Counted from the stretch's first letter, positions 1-8,963 are shown. The stretch: 64,000 nucleotides of DNA from Streptomyces sp. B21-105 (GCF_036898465.1 NZ_JARUMJ010000001.1:4836001-4900000), one strand, 5' to 3'. Numbers and translations: made by a program. The notes: a model not told the origin generated them from the sequence alone.

Positions 1-170
1 TCCAGCTGCCGCGTGACCTGGGCGACCTCCTGCCGCGACGGCGGTTCGGCCCCGTGCTTCACGCGGACCCGGGCCGCGGTCGTCGCGTCCACGATCCGCT
101 CCACCGCGACGACCAGCGGCCACCAGGCGGCCGCCCGCCGTCCGGTCGGCGGCGGCTTTGTCCAGGACAC
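1..170 (-). CDS. Partial reverse CDS cut by the window edge, unidentified
   Basis: On the reverse strand an open frame runs from about 170 to the window edge after an in-frame stop at 173-171. A GTG at 170-168 could start it. The visible peptide includes VERIVDATTAARVRVKHGA followed by a basic, Arg- and Gln-rich stretch, with regular high-GC third positions. The style resembles accessory proteins of Streptomyces mobile elements, but I cannot name the family. It could be a true 5' end or a remnant of a larger gene. Confidence 0.35.
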   Translation of the reverse strand, partial: MSWTKPPPTGRRAAAWWPLVVAVERIVDATTAARVRVKHGAEPPSRQEVAQVTRQL

Positions 171-396
171 CTACAGTTTCCGATAGGAGCGGATTGTCGG
201 TTATACGCCAGATCTCGAGAGGGGTCCAGTTACGTCCCGGACCATTAGGCAAACTTGATTCCTCTGTGCCCTTGTACGTATACGCCCAGCTCAACGGGGG
301 CTGGCCTGGTGGGTGGGGGCATCCTTGAACGCGGCATGCAACTGGCCCCGTCAGAAGCCAGAACAGCTGAGCTTCGCGGGGCCGGTCAGCAACGGG
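171..396. other. Non-coding gap, relatively AT-rich
   Basis: Between the partial gene at the left edge and the M15-like gene I see no convincing frame, no tRNA and no clear terminator. The base composition (for example 176-260) is less GC-rich than the chromosome around it, which fits an accessory segment. Confidence 0.4.
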
Positions 397-1047
397 CTAC
401 TGGGAGCGGGCGGCGAGGCGACGCCTGGCAGGTGTGAAGGCGTCGATTGACCCGGCGCCCTCACCGGGCGCGTCGCTCCGCTCTCGGATGCGGGCGGCGA
501 GACGCTTCAAGCGGGGGTCTCCGGGCTTGACATCGATGTGGAAATGGGACTGCTTCACCGGCTTCAGGTCGCCGCCCCATGTCACGACGCCTTCGCATTC
601 GGCGAGGACGTCCGCGACGACGATCCGTTCGGTCCCACTCATACCGGTGCTGTTGACGTCGGCGCCGAGCGGATAGTGCATGGGACGGATCGCGATGGCA
701 GTGCCCGACAGGTGGTTCGACTCGAACAAGGCACCTACGGTCCGATCGATGGTGTGCCCGTGGAGGTCGCCAGCCCTCAGCATGTCGACTTCGTACGCGA
801 ACCGGCGGGCCACGTAGAGCAGTACCGTAGCCACGTCGCCCCTCGCTAAGGAGACCTCGACGTTCGTGCCTTCCACCCGGTACGTCGTGGTGCTGTCAAT
901 GACATGCCAGCCGTTCGCGGACCGGGCTTGTTTCCACGTGTGTTCACTGGAAGCAGAGGCGGCCGCTACAGGTCCGGCAGTCGTCAGGGCGATTGTTGCC
1001 CCGGCTCCGATGCCGAGGGCCTGTCTACGCGTCAAGCTCGTTGTCAC
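397..1047 (-). CDS. Tat-exported M15/LAS peptidase-like protein, probably not a canonical zinc enzyme
   Basis: The 216-residue protein starts at a GTG whose bases overlap the stop of the upstream gene (GTGA). It begins with a twin-arginine signal (SLTRRQALGIGAG, then a hydrophobic stretch ending AAASA). The mature part has two landmarks of the M15/LAS metallopeptidase fold: SNHLSGTAIAI near residue 130 and WGGDLKPVKQSHFHID near residue 180. In active members the first motif is HxxxxxxD; here the Asp position is Ala, although both His residues and the GGD remain. I infer a peptidoglycan-binding or altered-activity relative. It is the last gene of a three-gene operon. Confidence 0.6.
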   Translation of the reverse strand: MTTSLTRRQALGIGAGATIALTTAGPVAAASASSEHTWKQARSANGWHVIDSTTTYRVEGTNVEVSLARGDVATVLLYVARRFAYEVDMLRAGDLHGHTIDRTVGALFESNHLSGTAIAIRPMHYPLGADVNSTGMSGTERIVVADVLAECEGVVTWGGDLKPVKQSHFHIDVKPGDPRLKRLAARIRERSDAPGEGAGSIDAFTPARRRLAARSQ

Positions 1048-1484
1048 GAGGAAGCCTTTCTGCACTTGTAGCGGTTGATGAGAAGCAGGGTGGAGCAGAC
1101 GATGGAGCAGGCCAACCCGACATAGAGCAGCGGCGGGGCCCAGAACCACACCTCTTCCGTGCTGTACCCGCTGCTCCAATGGCAGGTGATGGACGGAGGG
1201 AAGCTGTCCACACGCACCGATGTCAGGCTGTAGTCCCGTCCGGCATCCATGTAAACGCCGTCGCCGGTCTTGTCCCCGCACACATCAAGCGGGTTGGTGA
1301 AGGCGAGCCCGTAGACGGTCGCGGCCCCGTAGGCGGCGATCGCCGCCGCGATTCCGATCACGGCCCACCGTGCCGGCCTGGAGGGCTTTCTCCAGGCCAC
1401 CCACAAGGCGTATGGCACTGTCCCGATGGCGAAGAGGACGAGTGTGATCGCGGGCGGTCCGAACAGCGCGAAGGAAGACACCAT
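1044..1484 (-). CDS. Small membrane protein with about three TM segments
   Basis: The 146-residue protein has a hydrophobic N-terminal segment (residues 5-27), a second at about 40-62 and a third near the C-terminus (about 110-135), ending in a basic tail. Between segments 2 and 3 is a roughly 45-residue extracytoplasmic loop with two Cys. It starts 10 bp after the stop of the DUF1906-type gene and overlaps the M15-like gene by 4 bp, so the three are almost certainly co-transcribed. The size and position between two wall-active proteins recall a holin, but no holin family motif is recognisable, so the role stays open. Confidence 0.6.
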   Translation of the reverse strand: MVSSFALFGPPAITLVLFAIGTVPYALWVAWRKPSRPARWAVIGIAAAIAAYGAATVYGLAFTNPLDVCGDKTGDGVYMDAGRDYSLTSVRVDSFPPSITCHWSSGYSTEEVWFWAPPLLYVGLACSIVCSTLLLINRYKCRKASS

Positions 1485-1494
1485 GCACCTGACG

Positions 1495-3900
1495 CTACTT
1501 CGAGCGGAACAATCGTTGCTGGTTCGCCTGGTACTCAGCCCGTCGGATTGTCTCCGTGGCGGCGTGCTGTACCAGATTGTCGGCGAACGCGTTGCACCAG
1601 TCGTCGAGTTGACTGCCGGGGAGAAGATGCGGCATCAGCGTGGGCACGCCGCCGAATTTCTGGATCAGACCGATGCGACCGCCCACCAGGATGACTCCGT
1701 CAGTCGTGGCGGGAGTATCAGTCAGGATCTTCTTCGCCTGGGCGGCTGCTTCGCGAATGGTGCCGCCGAACCGCTGGCTCACGTAGTCCCGGAATCGAGT
1801 GAGGCCACCGTTTCCCTGGTAGTGGTCGCGGACGGCCTGAACGATGGTCTTGCCGCCACGCACGGCCTGCGCGATGAGGTAGCCGTCGGCGTCTTCGACG
1901 AGATCGGTAAATCCGAATGTGGACGCGATGCCGATCTTGCCCATCTTGTCGCTGATGTAGGTCGCGCCAGAGGCGTATGAGTCGTGGTCGCGCCGCCATT
2001 CGCCGTACAGCGTCATCAGGTCACCGCCCCAACCGGCGACGTCGCCGAGGCTGATATCCCCCTTGGGGTTCGGCTTGACGTACTGGCCGTTCGCTGTGGC
2101 CATCATGTGCTCAGTCCCGAGATGTTGACCGGTGAACGGGTCCTTGAATTCGGTCCAGATGCTCATATTGTGGTTGTTCGCATAAGAGACGAAGCCGACG
2201 TCCACCTTCCCGATGAGGCCCCGCCACTGTCCGTCGTCGTAGCTGTTGCTGCGGATGTATTCCATGACGAGCTGGTTCGGGTCCCGCTTGCCGTAGGCCT
2301 TTGCCAAATCGTAAAGAGACTCAATGTAGTTGATGAAGGTATCCGCAGGTGACGTCGGCTTGTTGATGCTGTTCTGGCCAGGGTCGGAACCGGCGCGGTG
2401 CGCGTCACGGTCAAGCCAGAATGTGTCTGCCCCGTCGATGATCTGGTATTCCTTGACTTGGTTGAACGACCAGTTCGACGGCAAGGGATAGCCTAGGTTG
2501 CCGGAGAAGCCCCAGGACATGCCGGACACGAACGAGTAGCGTGCGTAGGTCTCCTTGGTGACCTCAGCGCATACGTTTCGAGACCCGTACACGCCGTGCA
2601 CGTACCGCTTCCCTTTGCTTCCGAGGCCTGACGCGACACCGCGGAAATAATCCAAGATGTGAGGCAGGTCCGCGTCGGTGGCGTCGTAATCGACGGCGAA
2701 GTAGATTACCGTGCCCCGGTTGAATCCGAAATGTACGGCTTGGTCATGAGCCTTCTGCCCGTGCTTGAACCCGTTGCCCCGGTAGTACTCCTGGAGGGTC
2801 CGGCCGTTGTCTTGGAAGATTGGGAACACGCTCAGGCCGCCGGCGAAGATGTTTGCGAGTTCGCCCTCTTCAAGCATTTTCGATCCGCCGCCGGAGGAGG
2901 CTTCGTTGAGATATCTGCCGACGTACAGGTAGCCGTCGCCGTGCATCTTCCGTGCCCGAGACGGCGTAATGGTGTAGGCGGTGTCGGAGGCGGTGACCGG
3001 TCGGTCCGGGTCGCCCATCGACACCAGAAGCTGAGCCCACGTCGCGTAGTCGCCACGACCGGTAACCGATATCGCAGAGAATCGCTGGAAGGCGGTGACG
3101 AATGTTGCCAGATTGCTGTCGAACGTTGTTTTAGACACCGTATTGGTCGAAACGGTGTCGCCTTCCGAATTGACAGTGACAATAGGTTGGTTGAAGACAC
3201 ATGCAGCGGAGAAAAGTTGGACGAAGATACCAGAAGAACCCTGGGATACGATGGCCTTGGACTTGATGCCCGCCTGCGTTCCGGCGCCGAAATTTCCGGT
3301 GGCGTCGGCTTCTGCGATTCCGATCTCCAGTTGGATGGCCTTCATCAGGTTCTGCTGGACATTTCGGGAGTAGTGACCGTCGGCAGGGCCTATGTTGACC
3401 GTTTTCCTCGTCCAATAGTTTCCGTTCAACCACTGCTGGATGGAGCGGACTTCGTCTGACCCGCCAGCCGTGAGTACGTAGGCATCCATGTTGAGGAGTG
3501 CCTTGACCAACTTCGCCGGGAGTGCGCCGCTCTGGGAGAGGCCCATGTCGTCCTGCATGTGCTTGACGGCCAGGACGATGTCCGGGTCGTAGTAGCCGGT
3601 GTCATAGTAGCCACCGGTGTACCCCTTGCAGAACAGGCCATATCGGATTATTTTGATAATATTCTTGTTCTTCGCCCATCCGCTGCTGAGCTCGCCGAGT
3701 GCAGCGAGCTTGGCGACGGTGCCGTCGCCAAAATTCGCGACTACAGGGCTGATTCCGAGTTCCCTCTGTAATCCCATCGTGAGGGCGTACATGGTGGACC
3801 AGCCGGTCTTGCCATCTTCCGGGCACTTCTCGTACCCGGGCACGCTGCCGTAGGTCTCGTTGACCCATTTTTGTGCTTCGAGAACTTTCACGTCGGCCAT
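1495..3900 (-). CDS. DUF1906 glycoside-hydrolase-like protein with peptidoglycan-binding-type N-terminus
   Basis: This is an 801-residue protein. Residues 1-300 contain repeats resembling peptidoglycan-binding modules, for example VLAVKHMQDDMGLSQSGALP and a second copy around DGHYSRNVQQNLMKA. Residues about 310-490 match the DUF1906 (Rv2525c-like) TIM-barrel fold, with YVGRYL, FPIFQDNG, VIYFAVDYDA, GVYGS and a terminal EYQIIDG. The C-terminal 300 residues are unassigned. There is no signal peptide or TM segment, which is unusual for a wall-directed protein. It is the first gene of the operon with the small membrane protein and the M15-like protein. Codon use is noticeably less GC-biased than in chromosomal neighbours, suggesting acquisition. 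Confidence 0.75.
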   Translation of the reverse strand: MADVKVLEAQKWVNETYGSVPGYEKCPEDGKTGWSTMYALTMGLQRELGISPVVANFGDGTVAKLAALGELSSGWAKNKNIIKIIRYGLFCKGYTGGYYDTGYYDPDIVLAVKHMQDDMGLSQSGALPAKLVKALLNMDAYVLTAGGSDEVRSIQQWLNGNYWTRKTVNIGPADGHYSRNVQQNLMKAIQLEIGIAEADATGNFGAGTQAGIKSKAIVSQGSSGIFVQLFSAACVFNQPIVTVNSEGDTVSTNTVSKTTFDSNLATFVTAFQRFSAISVTGRGDYATWAQLLVSMGDPDRPVTASDTAYTITPSRARKMHGDGYLYVGRYLNEASSGGGSKMLEEGELANIFAGGLSVFPIFQDNGRTLQEYYRGNGFKHGQKAHDQAVHFGFNRGTVIYFAVDYDATDADLPHILDYFRGVASGLGSKGKRYVHGVYGSRNVCAEVTKETYARYSFVSGMSWGFSGNLGYPLPSNWSFNQVKEYQIIDGADTFWLDRDAHRAGSDPGQNSINKPTSPADTFINYIESLYDLAKAYGKRDPNQLVMEYIRSNSYDDGQWRGLIGKVDVGFVSYANNHNMSIWTEFKDPFTGQHLGTEHMMATANGQYVKPNPKGDISLGDVAGWGGDLMTLYGEWRRDHDSYASGATYISDKMGKIGIASTFGFTDLVEDADGYLIAQAVRGGKTIVQAVRDHYQGNGGLTRFRDYVSQRFGGTIREAAAQAKKILTDTPATTDGVILVGGRIGLIQKFGGVPTLMPHLLPGSQLDDWCNAFADNLVQHAATETIRRAEYQANQQRLFRSK

Positions 3901-4281
3901 GCCGAAACTCCTGAACTGCTTGACGGATAAGGGGAAAGAGGCAGACCGCCCTGACGGTTGCCGGTGGGGGCAGTCTGATCTTCAGGACAGCGCAGATTGT
4001 TGATCAGCCAGTGGGACGGGTTTCGGCGAGCGTATGGTGCCAGAGTTGCAACACCTCACACGCCCTTGATGACAAGGTTCGGTATAGCCGTAAAGGCGGG
4101 TGACGGTACTGCAGGGACAAGGGCGCACGATGCGGCACATGGCTTTCGCTGTACACCCCGGCACGAGGACGCACTGCTGCCGGCGGACGGACGGCCATGC
4201 ATTCTTGGCATGGTGCTCGCCGCCAGGAAGTCCAACCTCCGTGCCAGGTTGGCGCTGGGCGGCGATGTGAGTCGCGCGGTT
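3901..4281. other. Intergenic region with small hairpins
   Basis: No convincing gene is seen. It should contain the promoter of the DUF1906 operon, which is read leftward. Two short hairpins are visible: CCATGC/GCATGG at about 4195-4213 and CCAACC/GGTTGG at about 4230-4250. They could act in termination downstream of the leftward lipoprotein gene that ends at 4282. Confidence 0.4.
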
Positions 4282-4872
4282 CTATCCGGACTTATATGCA
4301 TCCCGCTCGACGCTTACGATGGTGACGCGCGGGTTCGCGGGAGGCGTGTGGCCGGGGTCCTTTACAGTCATCACGGTCGGCCACGAGGTGCCGGGGTATA
4401 GGCCTACAACCTCCGCCGAGGTGCTTGCCGTCGCATCGAAGCCACCCGTCCCCGTGACACGGATGCGGAATCGGTAGAAGGCGCGATCCTTACCGCTGTT
4501 AACCACCATTACCGGGACGGTCAGAGCCTGATTACCCCGCGTCGGTGTGTACACGGTTACATCCCCGTGCCGGGCGACGGGTGTTTTGAACTTCTCGCTG
4601 CCCGTGACTGTGCCTGTACCGGTTGGGGACGGAGTGATGGTCACCCCTGGCGGTGCGCTTTGCAGGCGTTCCCTTTCCACCTTCTGCCTGGCCAATTCCG
4701 TCCTGTCAGGCACTGTGGTGGCAGCAATCGATGAGGTCTTGGGAGCATCTGGTGAAGGAGGGACCGCCGCAGCATCTGCGCTCGTCTGTTCGTGCCCGCA
4801 CGCAGCCGTCGTTGCTCCCACAACGACAAGCAGGGCAAGAAGCGGAAGGGATGTCACCGGACGCAAAGGCAT
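4282..4872 (-). CDS. Putative lipoprotein, hypothetical
   Basis: The 196-residue protein begins at an ATG preceded by a GAGGTG-type ribosome site. The N-terminus MPLRPVTSLPLLALLVVVGA runs into TTAACG, a plausible lipobox with Cys near residue 25. A Thr/Pro/Ala-rich linker (residues 30-90) precedes a compact domain of about 100 residues with beta-rich features (VTVYTP, LTVPVMVVN, YRFRIRVTGTGGF, PRVTIVSVERD), resembling immunoglobulin-like extracellular modules. It lies 46 bp downstream of another exported protein on the same strand and may share its transcript. No specific function is recognisable. Confidence 0.65.
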   Translation of the reverse strand: MPLRPVTSLPLLALLVVVGATTAACGHEQTSADAAAVPPSPDAPKTSSIAATTVPDRTELARQKVERERLQSAPPGVTITPSPTGTGTVTGSEKFKTPVARHGDVTVYTPTRGNQALTVPVMVVNSGKDRAFYRFRIRVTGTGGFDATASTSAEVVGLYPGTSWPTVMTVKDPGHTPPANPRVTIVSVERDAYKSG

Positions 4873-4918
4873 GAAAGTGCACCTCGGAAGGAGAGGGGTG
4901 AGGCGGAGAGGGCGATGG

Positions 4919-5464
4919 TCAGTCGCAGGCGCCGACATGCGTTTGCCGGTCGATGATCGCCACATTGCCCTCCCACATCAGTGCGTTCACCACAGCGCAG
5001 GCGGGATCGAAGGAGCTGGCGCTGCTCTCGTACTTGACCGGACCCGCGTACTGTGAAAACGAGCCTTCATCGACCTTGCACGTGGTCCAGCACACTTTCA
5101 GCTTCATGCGCTTTTTGACCCCGAGGTTGTTGTCGAAGACGGCACATGCTCCGTTTGCCCCGCCCACCACGTATTTGGTGTATGTGAACAGGGTTCCGAA
5201 CCGACGGGAATCGGGGAGAACCTCCGCATAGGACAGCTTGTATCCGCTTCCGCATAGCAGGCTGCTGGCCTGTACGGCGGCGGGGTCGGCCACGGCGAGG
5301 GCGCGTGTTTGCGGATCGCGTACCGCGCTCTGTGATAGCTGCACGTTGGTGCCTGGCACCTTCTCGGAAGCCGGCTTCGCGTCTTGCGCCAATGCTTGCG
5401 GAGCTGCCAGAACTGAAGAGATGAAAACTGTGGACAGGGTGAGTCTGAGTAACCACTTCCGCAT
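4919..5464 (-). CDS. Secreted hypothetical protein
   Basis: This 181-residue protein has a classical signal peptide (MRKWLLRLTLSTVFISSVLA, then APQALAQ). The mature part contains six Cys residues (for example SSLLCGSGYKL, NGACAVFDN, KVCWTTCKV, DPACAVV and the terminal GACD), suggesting disulfides. Similar small secreted proteins occur in Streptomyces; I know no function. I chose the ATG at 5464-5462 because an AAGGGG-type ribosome site lies about 12 bp upstream; an upstream in-frame start at 5491 would put a charged extension before the signal peptide. It probably shares a transcript with the lipoprotein that follows. Confidence 0.65.
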   Translation of the reverse strand: MRKWLLRLTLSTVFISSVLAAPQALAQDAKPASEKVPGTNVQLSQSAVRDPQTRALAVADPAAVQASSLLCGSGYKLSYAEVLPDSRRFGTLFTYTKYVVGGANGACAVFDNNLGVKKRMKLKVCWTTCKVDEGSFSQYAGPVKYESSASSFDPACAVVNALMWEGNVAIIDRQTHVGACD

Positions 5465-5715
5465 TCGAGTAATCCCCCTTGTCGTGAACAAGGGGACCGG
5501 CGTGTGGCGGCACGGGTTGCGAGGTCCCCGTTTTGCTGAGTGTGTTTGCGGTCGTCAGCTCCCGTCCCGCCAGATAAGATGGGCAGATGACAGCTTGCCG
5601 ACCCGAGAGCAGGAGGTAACTCTAAACACACAGCCAACTGTAAAAACAAGAGTTCAGAGTGCACATGGCGCAAAGACCACGCATGCCGACCTCGACAGCC
5701 TCGTCCCGGAAGGTG

Positions 5716-6504
5716 CTATGCCTCGATCGTTGCCAGGAAGCGGGACAGGGTCTCGTTGAAGTCCGTCGGCTGTTCCAGGTTCGGCAGGTGGGCGGCGCTT
5801 CGGACGACGTGCAGCGTGGAGTGCGGGAGCAGGGCGTGCATGGCCTCCGCGTCCGACACCGGGGTGTACGCGTCGTCCTCGCCGACCACTACCAGGGTGG
5901 GGACGGCGACCCGGGTCAGCAGGGGCCGGTAGTCGGGGCGTTCGGCCCGGCCGCGCAGGGCGGCCGCGGCGCCCCGCGGGTCGGTGGACGTCATCATGCG
6001 GTGGACGTGCGCCTTGACCTCGGGGTGCGCGGTGGGCGCGACCATCTTCTCCAGCACCTCGTCGGCGTAGCCGCGCATGCCCTCCGCGAGCAGACGGTCC
6101 GCCGTCTCGTTTCGGGACGTCCGGCCGCCCGGGGTCTCCGGGGCGGGCGAGGTGTCGGCGAGGACCAGGCCGCGGACGCGGTCGCCGAAGCGGGCGCAGC
6201 ACTCCATCGCGATCTGGCCCCCCATCGACAGACCGGCCAGGACGAACGCCTCCGCCTTCACCTCGTCGAGCAGCTCCTCCAGGTCCTCCGCGAAGCGGGA
6301 GAGCAGGGTGACGCCGGGGACCACCGGGGAGGCGCCGTAGCCGCGCAGGTCGGGGGCGATCACCCGGCGGGAGGCGGAGAACGCCTCGATCTGCGGGGCC
6401 CACATGGTGCGGTCGAAGGGGTGGCCGTGGACGAGGACGAGGGGGAGCGCATGGGAGGGGGAAGTATCCGCGCTTTTGTCCTCGTATGCGAGAAAGGGTG
6501 TCAT
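5716..6504 (-). CDS. Alpha/beta-fold hydrolase
   Basis: The 262-residue protein has the full alpha/beta-hydrolase layout: oxyanion motif LVLVHGHPFDRTMW (residues 27-40), DLRGYGAS, nucleophile elbow GLSMGGQ (Ser near residue 92), acid region VVVGEDDAYTPVSD and catalytic His in SAAHLPNLEQP near the C-terminus. The substrate cannot be read from sequence; relatives include esterases and 3-oxoadipate enol-lactonase-like proteins. It is divergent from a MocR-type regulator and shares a 100-bp promoter region carrying a direct repeat, so the regulator probably controls it. Confidence 0.85.
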   Translation of the reverse strand: MTPFLAYEDKSADTSPSHALPLVLVHGHPFDRTMWAPQIEAFSASRRVIAPDLRGYGASPVVPGVTLLSRFAEDLEELLDEVKAEAFVLAGLSMGGQIAMECCARFGDRVRGLVLADTSPAPETPGGRTSRNETADRLLAEGMRGYADEVLEKMVAPTAHPEVKAHVHRMMTSTDPRGAAAALRGRAERPDYRPLLTRVAVPTLVVVGEDDAYTPVSDAEAMHALLPHSTLHVVRSAAHLPNLEQPTDFNETLSRFLATIEA

Positions 6505-6530
6505 GTGGCGACCGTAGGGCGGTCCTGCTG

Positions 6531-6564
6531 CTCGGTGCAATAAAATCTTTGTCCTCGGTGCAAT
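6531..6564. promoter_or_regulatory. Direct repeat in the hydrolase-regulator divergent promoter; candidate MocR operator
   Basis: The 11-mer CTCGGTGCAAT occurs exactly at 6531-6541 and 6554-6564, a 23-bp period or about two helical turns. MocR/GabR-type regulators are known to bind direct repeats, and the regulator gene starts 41 bp downstream, so this is a likely operator for autoregulation and for the divergent hydrolase. Confidence 0.6.
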
Positions 6565-6604
6565 GAGCATCGGCGGGCTTTTCTTGAGGAAGGTGCGTGT
6601 TCCT

Positions 6605-7972
6605 ATGGCCGACTTCCGGTCGATCGCCGACCGCATCGCCGACGACATCGCCGCCGGACGGCTGCGTCCCGGGCAGCGGCTGCCCCCGCAACGGTGGTTC
6701 GCCCGCCGGCACCGCGTCGCTCCGTCGACGGCCGGGCGGGTGTACGGCGAACTCGTGCGGCGCGGGCTGGTGGTGGGCGAGGTCGGCCGGGGCACCTTCG
6801 TGCGGGCCGCGCCGCCCGCCGCGCAGGGGCGGGCGCTGGTCGAGACGGCCACCGCCGCCCCCGTCAACCTCGAGCTCAACTATCCTTCCGCGCCAGGCCA
6901 GTCGGAGCTGCTCGCCCCCGTGCTCGCGCCGCTGCTGCGGCCCGACGTGCTGACCGAGGCGCTGCTTCCGGGCGCCGCCGACGGCACGCCGGCCGCCCGT
7001 GAGGCCGCCGCCCAACTGCTCGCGGTGCCCGGCTGGCGGCCGGAGCCGGACCGGTTCCTCTTCACGGGCAACGCCCGCCAGGCCATCGCCGCCGCGCTCG
7101 CCTCGCTGGTCCGGCCGGGCGGCCGGGTGGGGGTGGAGGAGCTGACGTATCCGCTGGTCAAGGAGATCGCCGCGCGGCTGGGTGTCGTCCTCGTGCCGCT
7201 CGCCGGCGACGCGGAAGGCGTGCGGCCGGACGCGATCGCCGACGCCCATCGTGCGGCTCCTCTCTCGGCGCTCTATCTTCAGCCGACGCTCCACAACCCG
7301 ACGTCCGCGACCACGAGCGAGGGCCGGCGGCGCGAACTCGGCCTGCTCGCGGTCGGGTTGGGGCTGCCCGTCGTCGAGGACCGCATCTGGTCCTTTCTGC
7401 ATCCGGACGCCGTCCCGCTCGCCGTCCACGCTCCCGGGCTTGTCCACGTGGTGGACGGGCTGTCCAAACGGGTCGCGCCGGGACTGGCCGTCGGTTTCCT
7501 CGTCGTGCCGGAGCACCGGACGCGGGAGGTGGCGGCCGCGGTTCGGTCCGGCGGGTGGAGCGCGGGGCGGTTCGCCGTGGAGGCGGCCGTGCGGTGGACG
7601 CAGGAGGGCGTGGTGCGGCGGCTCGTCGAGCAGAAGCGGGCGGACGCCGCCCGCCGGCAGGCGATCCTCGCCGAGCACCTCGTCGGACATCTCGCCGAGC
7701 ACCTCGACGGGTTCACCGTGCGCACCGATCCGCGCGCCTACTACGCCTGGTGGGAGCTGCCCGCGCCGTGGCGGGCGGAGGCCTTCACGGCCGCTGCCGT
7801 GGCCCACGGCATCGCCGTCACCCCCGGCGCCGCCTTCGCCGTCGACCCGCAGCGCACCCCGGCCGCCGTCAGGCTCGGCCTCGCCTCGGCTCCGGAGGGG
7901 GAACTCGCGCGGGCGCTGCGGGTGCTGGCCGGCGTCGCGGTGCGCGGTCCTGCAGCGAGCGGGGTGGGCTGA
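6605..7972 (+). CDS. MocR/PdxR-like regulator: GntR-type HTH fused to aminotransferase fold
   Basis: The 455-residue protein has an N-terminal winged helix (residues 1-75: ADRIADDIAAGRLRPGQRLP, STAGRVYGELVRRGLV, GRGTFV) and a fold-type I aminotransferase domain from about residue 90. The PLP lysine is in VDGLSKRVAPGLAVGF. YLQPTLHNPTS and VVEDRIWSFL are further core motifs. Such proteins sense PLP adducts rather than transaminate. The ATG at 6605 follows a GAGGAAGG ribosome site; an upstream ATG at 6563 lies inside the repeat and is less likely. Its target is probably the divergent hydrolase. Confidence 0.85.
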   Translation: MADFRSIADRIADDIAAGRLRPGQRLPPQRWFARRHRVAPSTAGRVYGELVRRGLVVGEVGRGTFVRAAPPAAQGRALVETATAAPVNLELNYPSAPGQSELLAPVLAPLLRPDVLTEALLPGAADGTPAAREAAAQLLAVPGWRPEPDRFLFTGNARQAIAAALASLVRPGGRVGVEELTYPLVKEIAARLGVVLVPLAGDAEGVRPDAIADAHRAAPLSALYLQPTLHNPTSATTSEGRRRELGLLAVGLGLPVVEDRIWSFLHPDAVPLAVHAPGLVHVVDGLSKRVAPGLAVGFLVVPEHRTREVAAAVRSGGWSAGRFAVEAAVRWTQEGVVRRLVEQKRADAARRQAILAEHLVGHLAEHLDGFTVRTDPRAYYAWWELPAPWRAEAFTAAAVAHGIAVTPGAAFAVDPQRTPAAVRLGLASAPEGELARALRVLAGVAVRGPAASGVG

Positions 7973-8000
7973 GCCCAGCCGTGTCCTTCCGGGCGGGTGG

Positions 8001-8963
8001 TCAGGCTCTGACGTGCGTCGGCTCCGGAGGGGGTGTCGGGGCGGATGCGGGGGTGAGGGACGTGGAGGGGGCGGCGGGTGCGGCGGGTGCCGCGGGGTGT
8101 CGGCGGTGTCGTACCAGGCGGGTCAGGGGGGAGCCCGGGCGGGTGAGCCAGGTCGCCGCGGCCACCGTCAGGCCCAGCGCCAGCAGCAGCCAGGAGGCCG
8201 TGCGCAGGGTGGCGGTGAGGGCGTCGTAGACCGCTCCGGCGGCCGGCCGGTGAGCGTCGTCGGGAAGGTCGTCGAGGGTCAGGCGGCGGCCGAGGGCGAT
8301 CGCGAGGCCCAGGAACGCGCCGCCGAGCGCGGTCCCGAGGGCGCTCGCCGTGACGGCCCGGCGGCGGCAGGCCGCCACCGCGATGCCCGCCACCCCGAAC
8401 ACGACGGCCGCCAGAGGCAGCCAGAAGCCTGCGACGTCGAGCACGTGGTAGCCCTTCCGGAGTGCGGCCAGGTCGTCGGACGGGAGCAGCGCCACCTGCG
8501 TGTGCTCGATGGGGATGCGCGCGGCGAACGGGACGTGATCGACCGTCAGTTGTCGCTTGAGGGGCGTGGTGACGGTCGCCAGGTCCACGGTGACGGGACG
8601 ACCGTCGCGGCCGGCCCGGTCGTCCCGGAGCGCCCGCATGACCGCGGTGTGGGCGGCCTCGTTGCCGGCGTCCCACGCGGTGCGGTAGGCGCGGGTCGCG
8701 GTGAACGAGCGGAACGCGTCGCGCAGGAACAGCGGGTTCATCCCGGCCTCGCGCGCCACCCCCTCGCCCACCGTGTCGGCGACGATGTCCCGGACGTCCG
8801 GGTCGGAGGCGAGCGGCGCCATCGTGTTGACGTAACTGCGGGTGTCGGTGAGGCCGTACGCCGCCCAGGCCGCGAGCGTGCCGAACGGCACGAGCACGCA
8901 GCACAGGGCGATGAGGGCGGCCGAGAGAGCGGTCCGCAGGCTTCGGGACACGTCTTCAGGCAA
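8001..8963 (-). CDS. Integral membrane protein, Streptomyces-type hypothetical
   Basis: This 320-residue protein has an N-terminal TM (residues 10-37), a long extracytoplasmic region (about 40-170) with RSYVNTMAPLASDPDVRDIV, and then TM segments near 178-200, 205-225 and 258-280. The cytoplasmic tail is Pro/Ala-rich. Similar proteins occur widely in Streptomyces without known function. I used a TTG start with GGAG close upstream; a GTG at 8951-8949 is an alternative giving four fewer residues. It converges with the MocR-type gene, with only 28 bp between their stops. Confidence 0.65.
   Translation of the reverse strand: MPEDVSRSLRTALSAALIALCCVLVPFGTLAAWAAYGLTDTRSYVNTMAPLASDPDVRDIVADTVGEGVAREAGMNPLFLRDAFRSFTATRAYRTAWDAGNEAAHTAVMRALRDDRAGRDGRPVTVDLATVTTPLKRQLTVDHVPFAARIPIEHTQVALLPSDDLAALRKGYHVLDVAGFWLPLAAVVFGVAGIAVAACRRRAVTASALGTALGGAFLGLAIALGRRLTLDDLPDDAHRPAAGAVYDALTATLRTASWLLLALGLTVAAATWLTRPGSPLTRLVRHRRHPAAPAAPAAPSTSLTPASAPTPPPEPTHVRA

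Noticed and set aside
1..5700. Possible integrated element with attachment sites
   Set aside because: Lower G+C and the odd gene set suggest an island, but no integrase, tRNA or direct-repeat attachment sites could be found inside the window.
5654..7807. Long reverse frame over the MocR-type gene
   Set aside because: It is an Arg/Gly/Pro-rich shadow in the wrong frame; the real genes are the hydrolase and the regulator.
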